NCBI GenBank assembly: GCA_021160785.1
Contig: JAGHBX010000334.1
Span: 1 to 8,241 of the forward strand
Source: Planctomycetota bacterium
GTDB lineage: Bacteria; Planctomycetota; Phycisphaerae; Sedimentisphaerales; Anaerohalosphaeraceae
Direction: 5' to 3'
Length of the DNA: 8,241 bases
Positions 5,988 through 8,241 of the stretch are shown piece after piece (position 1 is the first letter of the stretch; every line of letters begins with the position of its first letter). A program made the position numbers and the translations under genes. The notes beneath the pieces were generated by a model. It was given only the letters and a program-made list of their open reading frames with translations. It searched no databases and was not told the DNA's origin.

Positions 5988-7847
5988 CTATCTTGCACCT
6001 TTGCGTCCTTCGCGGCGGCGGTCGGCTTCTTTCAAGAGCCGCTTGCGAATACGAATCGACTTGGGGCATATCTCGACAAGCTCGTCGTCCTGGATATACT
6101 CAAGCGCCAGCTCGAGCGACATCTTCCGCGCAGGCCGAATCTTCGCCGAATCGTCCTTGCCGGACGCCCGAACATTAGTAAGCTGCTTGTTCCTGGCGAC
6201 GTTTACCGGGATGTCCTTGTCCTTGCAGTGCTCGCCGACGACCTGCCCTTCGTAGACCTGATCGCCCGGTTCGACGAAAAATATCCCGCGGTCGTACAAC
6301 GCGTCGAGCGCATACGCCGTCACCTGCCCCGTCGTGGTGGCGATCGTTACGCCGGCCTTTCGCTGCGGTATAGTGCCTCGCATCGGCTCGTAACGCTCGA
6401 ACGTATGATGCATTATCGCCCGCCCCTGTGTGGCGTTCAGCATCCGCGTATGAACACCGAACAGACCCCGCGACGGAATCATAAATTCCATATGCACAAA
6501 ATCGCTCGCCCCGCTCTTTGCCTCGATGCTCACAATCTCGCTTCGCCGGTCGCCAAGAAGGCTCATCACGGCATTCTGGCAGTCCAGCGGACAATCCACC
6601 GCCAGCAGCTCTATCGGCTCGTGCCGCCGGTCCTCGATAACCCGCAAAATCACGCTCGGCTTACCGACGCAAATCTCGTAACTTTCGCGCCGCATATTCT
6701 CGAGCAGTATCCCAAGGTGCATCAGCCCCCGGCCGCTAACGTTAAACTCTTCGGGCGTCCGCCCCGGATCGACCCGCAGCGCGACGTTCTGCTGAAGCTC
6801 CTTTTGCAGCCTTTCGCCGATCTGCCTGCTCGTAATGTATTTCCCGTCCCTGCCGGCAAAGGGCCCGTCATTTACCCGAAACGTCATCGTCATCGTAGGA
6901 TCGTCAACGGCGATAACCGCCAGCGGCGAAGGCCGATCCGCACACGCAATCGTGTCGCCGATATCGACCGGGTCCAGCCCCGATATAGTGCATATATCGC
7001 CTGCCCGGACCGCGGCAACCCTCTTCCTGCCAAGCCCGTCGAACTGATGGATCTGCATAACCTTCTGCTGCGTGTGCAGGCCCTGTTTGTCGATAACCGT
7101 AACCGGCTCCGCTTCGCTGATCTGCCCGGCGAACACACGCCCTATCGCGACTCGCCCCACGTAATCGGAGTGCTCAAGGTTGGTCACAAGCATCTGAAGC
7201 GGCGCCTCGGCGTCCACTTTGGGAGCGGGAACATTCTTGATTATCGCCTCGAAAACCAACTGCAGATTCTCACCTTTTTCACCTGCCTCCGCCGTCGCCC
7301 ATCCCTCCTTCGCCGATGCAAATATCACCGGAAAATCCATCGCCTCGTCGTCCGCCCCCAACCCGACAAGCAGATCGAACACTTCATTGACGACGTCGTC
7401 CGGCCGGCTGTTGGCGCGGTCAACCTTGTTCACCACAACGATCGGCCTGAGCTTATGCTCCAGCGCCTTGCCCAACACAAATCGCGTCTGAGGCATCGGG
7501 CCCTCGAAGGCGTCCACCACCAACAAAACGCCGTCGGCCATCTTCAAAACACGCTCCACCTCCCCGCCAAAATCCGCATGGCCGGGCGTATCGATAAGGT
7601 TAATCTTGTACTCGCTGCCCTCTGCGTCCGTATATCCGACCGCACAGTTCTTGCTCAAAATGGTTATCCCGCGCTCCCGCTCTAACGGGTTGGAGTCCAT
7701 AATCAGACCATGCTGCCCCCCGGCAAGTTTGTCAAGTTCCTCATTGCGAAACATACCCGACTGGTACAGAAGCTGATCGACCAACGTAGTCTTGCCGTGA
7801 TCGACATGGGCGATTATCGCAACATTGCGAATAAAGTCCGAATACAT
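5988..7847 (-). CDS. typA: Ribosome-associated translational GTPase TypA/BipA
   Basis: This 619-residue protein is a full-length TypA/BipA, an EF-G-like GTPase that binds the 70S ribosome and supports large-subunit assembly and stress or low-temperature growth in studied bacteria. The GTPase domain shows G1 AHVDHGKT (13-20), the switch I threonine in ERGITI (58-63), G3 DTPGH (86-90), G4 NKVD (140-143) and G5 ASAKEG. The beta-barrel domain II and EF-G-like domains III and V follow, then the TypA-specific C-terminal domain ending in LELALEYIQDDELVEICP and the basic RIRKRLL tail. The ATG at 7847 is chosen because MYSDFIRNVAIIAHVDHGKT matches family N-termini; the frame stays open to a TTG at 7937, but that lies at the predicted transcription start. 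A weak GGGAA (7858-7854) precedes the ATG in a U-rich leader. The gene is monocistronic and convergent with the HAD gene. Confidence 0.97.
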   Translation of the reverse strand: MYSDFIRNVAIIAHVDHGKTTLVDQLLYQSGMFRNEELDKLAGGQHGLIMDSNPLERERGITILSKNCAVGYTDAEGSEYKINLIDTPGHADFGGEVERVLKMADGVLLVVDAFEGPMPQTRFVLGKALEHKLRPIVVVNKVDRANSRPDDVVNEVFDLLVGLGADDEAMDFPVIFASAKEGWATAEAGEKGENLQLVFEAIIKNVPAPKVDAEAPLQMLVTNLEHSDYVGRVAIGRVFAGQISEAEPVTVIDKQGLHTQQKVMQIHQFDGLGRKRVAAVRAGDICTISGLDPVDIGDTIACADRPSPLAVIAVDDPTMTMTFRVNDGPFAGRDGKYITSRQIGERLQKELQQNVALRVDPGRTPEEFNVSGRGLMHLGILLENMRRESYEICVGKPSVILRVIEDRRHEPIELLAVDCPLDCQNAVMSLLGDRRSEIVSIEAKSGASDFVHMEFMIPSRGLFGVHTRMLNATQGRAIMHHTFERYEPMRGTIPQRKAGVTIATTTGQVTAYALDALYDRGIFFVEPGDQVYEGQVVGEHCKDKDIPVNVARNKQLTNVRASGKDDSAKIRPARKMSLELALEYIQDDELVEICPKSIRIRKRLLKEADRRREGRKGAR

Positions 7848-7945
7848 CAAAAATTCCCAAAAAAAATCAAAACCCACAAACAACAATAACGAAAAACGAG
7901 CCCCACACCCCCTGCGGCCTTCATCTCTGACGAGCAAAACCCAAT

Positions 7946-7974
7946 ACTATAACCCATACACCCCCCGCTGTCAA
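7946..7974 (-). promoter_or_regulatory. Sigma-70-type promoter of typA
   Basis: Read on the minus strand, TTGACA (7974-7969) is a perfect -35 box and TATAGT (7951-7946) a five-of-six -10 box, separated by exactly 17 nt. Transcription should start near 7939. This leaves a leader of about 92 nt before the typA ATG, rich in U on the minus strand, including an eight-T run at 7866-7859. I see no clear riboswitch or strong hairpin in that leader. Confidence 0.75.
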
Positions 7975-7990
7975 ACCATCCAAAAATCCA

Positions 7991-8046
7991 CCCCCAAAAT
8001 AGGGGACAGTTACCAATTTCCGCCCTGAAAATACAGGGGACGGTGG
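7991..8046. repeat. Two REP-like hairpin units with GGGGAC(A/G)GT
   Basis: Two similar units are set 34 nt apart. The first is a CCCC stem with loop AAAATA and GGGG, followed by ACAGT (repeat core 8002-8010). The second is CCCTG, the same loop AAAATA and CAGGG, with core GGGGACGGT at 8036-8044. The first unit continues into TTACCAATTT. Sequences of the GGGGACAGTTACCA kind are, from memory, often found next to REP-associated (Y1/RAYT) transposase genes in environmental genomes. No transposase gene is in the window, so this may be a solitary repeat or the edge of an element. Confidence 0.45.
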
Positions 8047-8081
8047 GGCTGTTGAAAAACCTCGCCGCGGATCCCGGGTGC

Positions 8082-8115
8082 CACCGTCAATCCCGATATA
8101 TCGGGGTTGGCGGTG
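8082..8115. repeat. Long near-perfect palindrome centred on CCCGATATATCGGG
   Basis: A 16-nt arm (8082-8097) pairs with 8100-8115 with two G-T wobbles and no mismatch, across a 2-nt centre. The inner 14 bases, CCCGATATATCGGG, are a perfect palindrome. GACGGTGG at 8039-8046 is also perfectly complementary to CCACCGTC at 8081-8088, so this arm could instead pair with the neighbouring REP-like unit. There is only a TTT after the plus-strand arm and no T tract on the minus side. It may be an intergenic repeat, or the 3' end structure of the minus-strand gene at the right edge. Confidence 0.55.
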
Positions 8116-8120
8116 TTTAT

Positions 8121-8144
8121 CACGCCCAAACGAGTTTGAGCGTG
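8121..8144 (-). other. Small hairpin downstream of the right-edge gene
   Basis: CACGC (8121-8125) pairs with GCGTG (8140-8144), and CAAA (8127-8130) with TTTG (8135-8138), around a CGAG loop with one internal mismatch. It lies 10 nt past the stop of the partial minus-strand gene. There is no T tract, so if it ends transcription it is not a classical intrinsic terminator. Confidence 0.3.
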
Positions 8145-8154
8145 TCGCCTGCGT

Positions 8155-8241
8155 TTAGTGGGGTGGTTTCCAATCGATGATTTCCAAATCGGGGAGTGCA
8201 ATTTTTAGTTTTTCGCGGCCTTGCGCAGTTGCCTTTGCTTC
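8155..8241 (-). CDS. C-terminal end of an unidentified minus-strand protein
   Basis: From the right edge inward, the minus strand reads 28 codons and then TAA (8157-8155): EAKATAQGREKLKIALPD followed by LEIIDWKPPH. The composition (charged amphipathic helix, then a hydrophobic strand LEIIDW) is protein-like. It loosely resembles the ends of leucine-rich-repeat and other planctomycete proteins that finish with an ALP plus short strand motif, but 28 residues are too few to assign a family. The noncoding, hairpin-rich stretch directly after the stop supports a real gene end. If real, this gene and typA have the same orientation, with the typA promoter between them. Confidence 0.4.
   Translation of the reverse strand, partial: EAKATAQGREKLKIALPDLEIIDWKPPH

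Noticed and set aside
5859..7685. A 608-codon open frame on the plus strand
   Set aside because: It lies almost entirely antisense to typA, whose protein carries every GTPase and TypA motif. The antisense product is rich in Arg, His and Pro with no recognisable domain, as expected from the complement of a GC-rich coding strand.
7848..7937. N-terminal extension of typA to the upstream TTG at 7937
   Set aside because: It would add 30 residues unknown in TypA proteins and start at about the predicted transcription start. The ATG at 7847 gives the family N-terminus.
8010..8201. A 63-codon open frame on the minus strand over the repeat region
   Set aside because: It runs through the palindrome and REP-like hairpins and is in a different frame from the better-supported right-edge gene end.

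Overview
The window reads like chromosome from a free-living bacterium with moderately high GC, most likely a Planctomycetota member (Phycisphaerae-like). That placement is inferred from gene content, not from a marker phylogeny. The clues are a DUF1080 (3-keto-disaccharide hydrolase fold) protein next to a secreted GH29 alpha-L-fucosidase with an extra C-terminal beta-sandwich domain, a long TrkH-type potassium transporter, and a TypA of the usual bacterial layout. I found no rRNA or tRNA gene, CRISPR array, prophage or complete insertion sequence.

Left part (1-2284, + strand): the C-terminal end of a DUF1080 protein, a rho-independent terminator, then a complete GH29 fucosidase starting at ATG 485. 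Both are typical of planctomycete polysaccharide and glycan breakdown. Middle part (2307-5704, + strand): a potassium uptake pair, made of the membrane subunit (TrkH/KtrB-like, with an N-terminal four-helix extension) and the cytosolic RCK regulator (TrkA/KtrA-like). A Cof-type HAD phosphatase follows only 8 nt later and starts with TTG. Spacing suggests that the RCK and HAD genes are co-translated and that the potassium pair works as one system; whether the fucosidase belongs to the same transcript is uncertain.

Right part (5705-8241): typA/bipA lies on the minus strand, convergent with the HAD gene. It has a near-consensus sigma-70 promoter (TTGACA, 17 nt, TATAGT), a leader of about 90 nt and, about 200 nt past its stop, a strong intrinsic terminator with an eight-T tract. 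Three further perfect inverted repeats lie between the typA stop and that terminator, so this 3' region may be a structured RNA. Upstream of the typA promoter, 7991-8144 is packed with short hairpins and GGGGAC(A/G)GT repeats resembling the REP-type sequences found near Y1/RAYT transposases. The right edge carries what looks like the last 28 codons of another minus-strand gene.

No clear new multi-gene system is present. The points most worth checking are the voltage-sensor-like N-terminus on the potassium transporter, the altered sugar-pocket residues in the fucosidase, the hairpin series downstream of typA, and the REP-like repeats.
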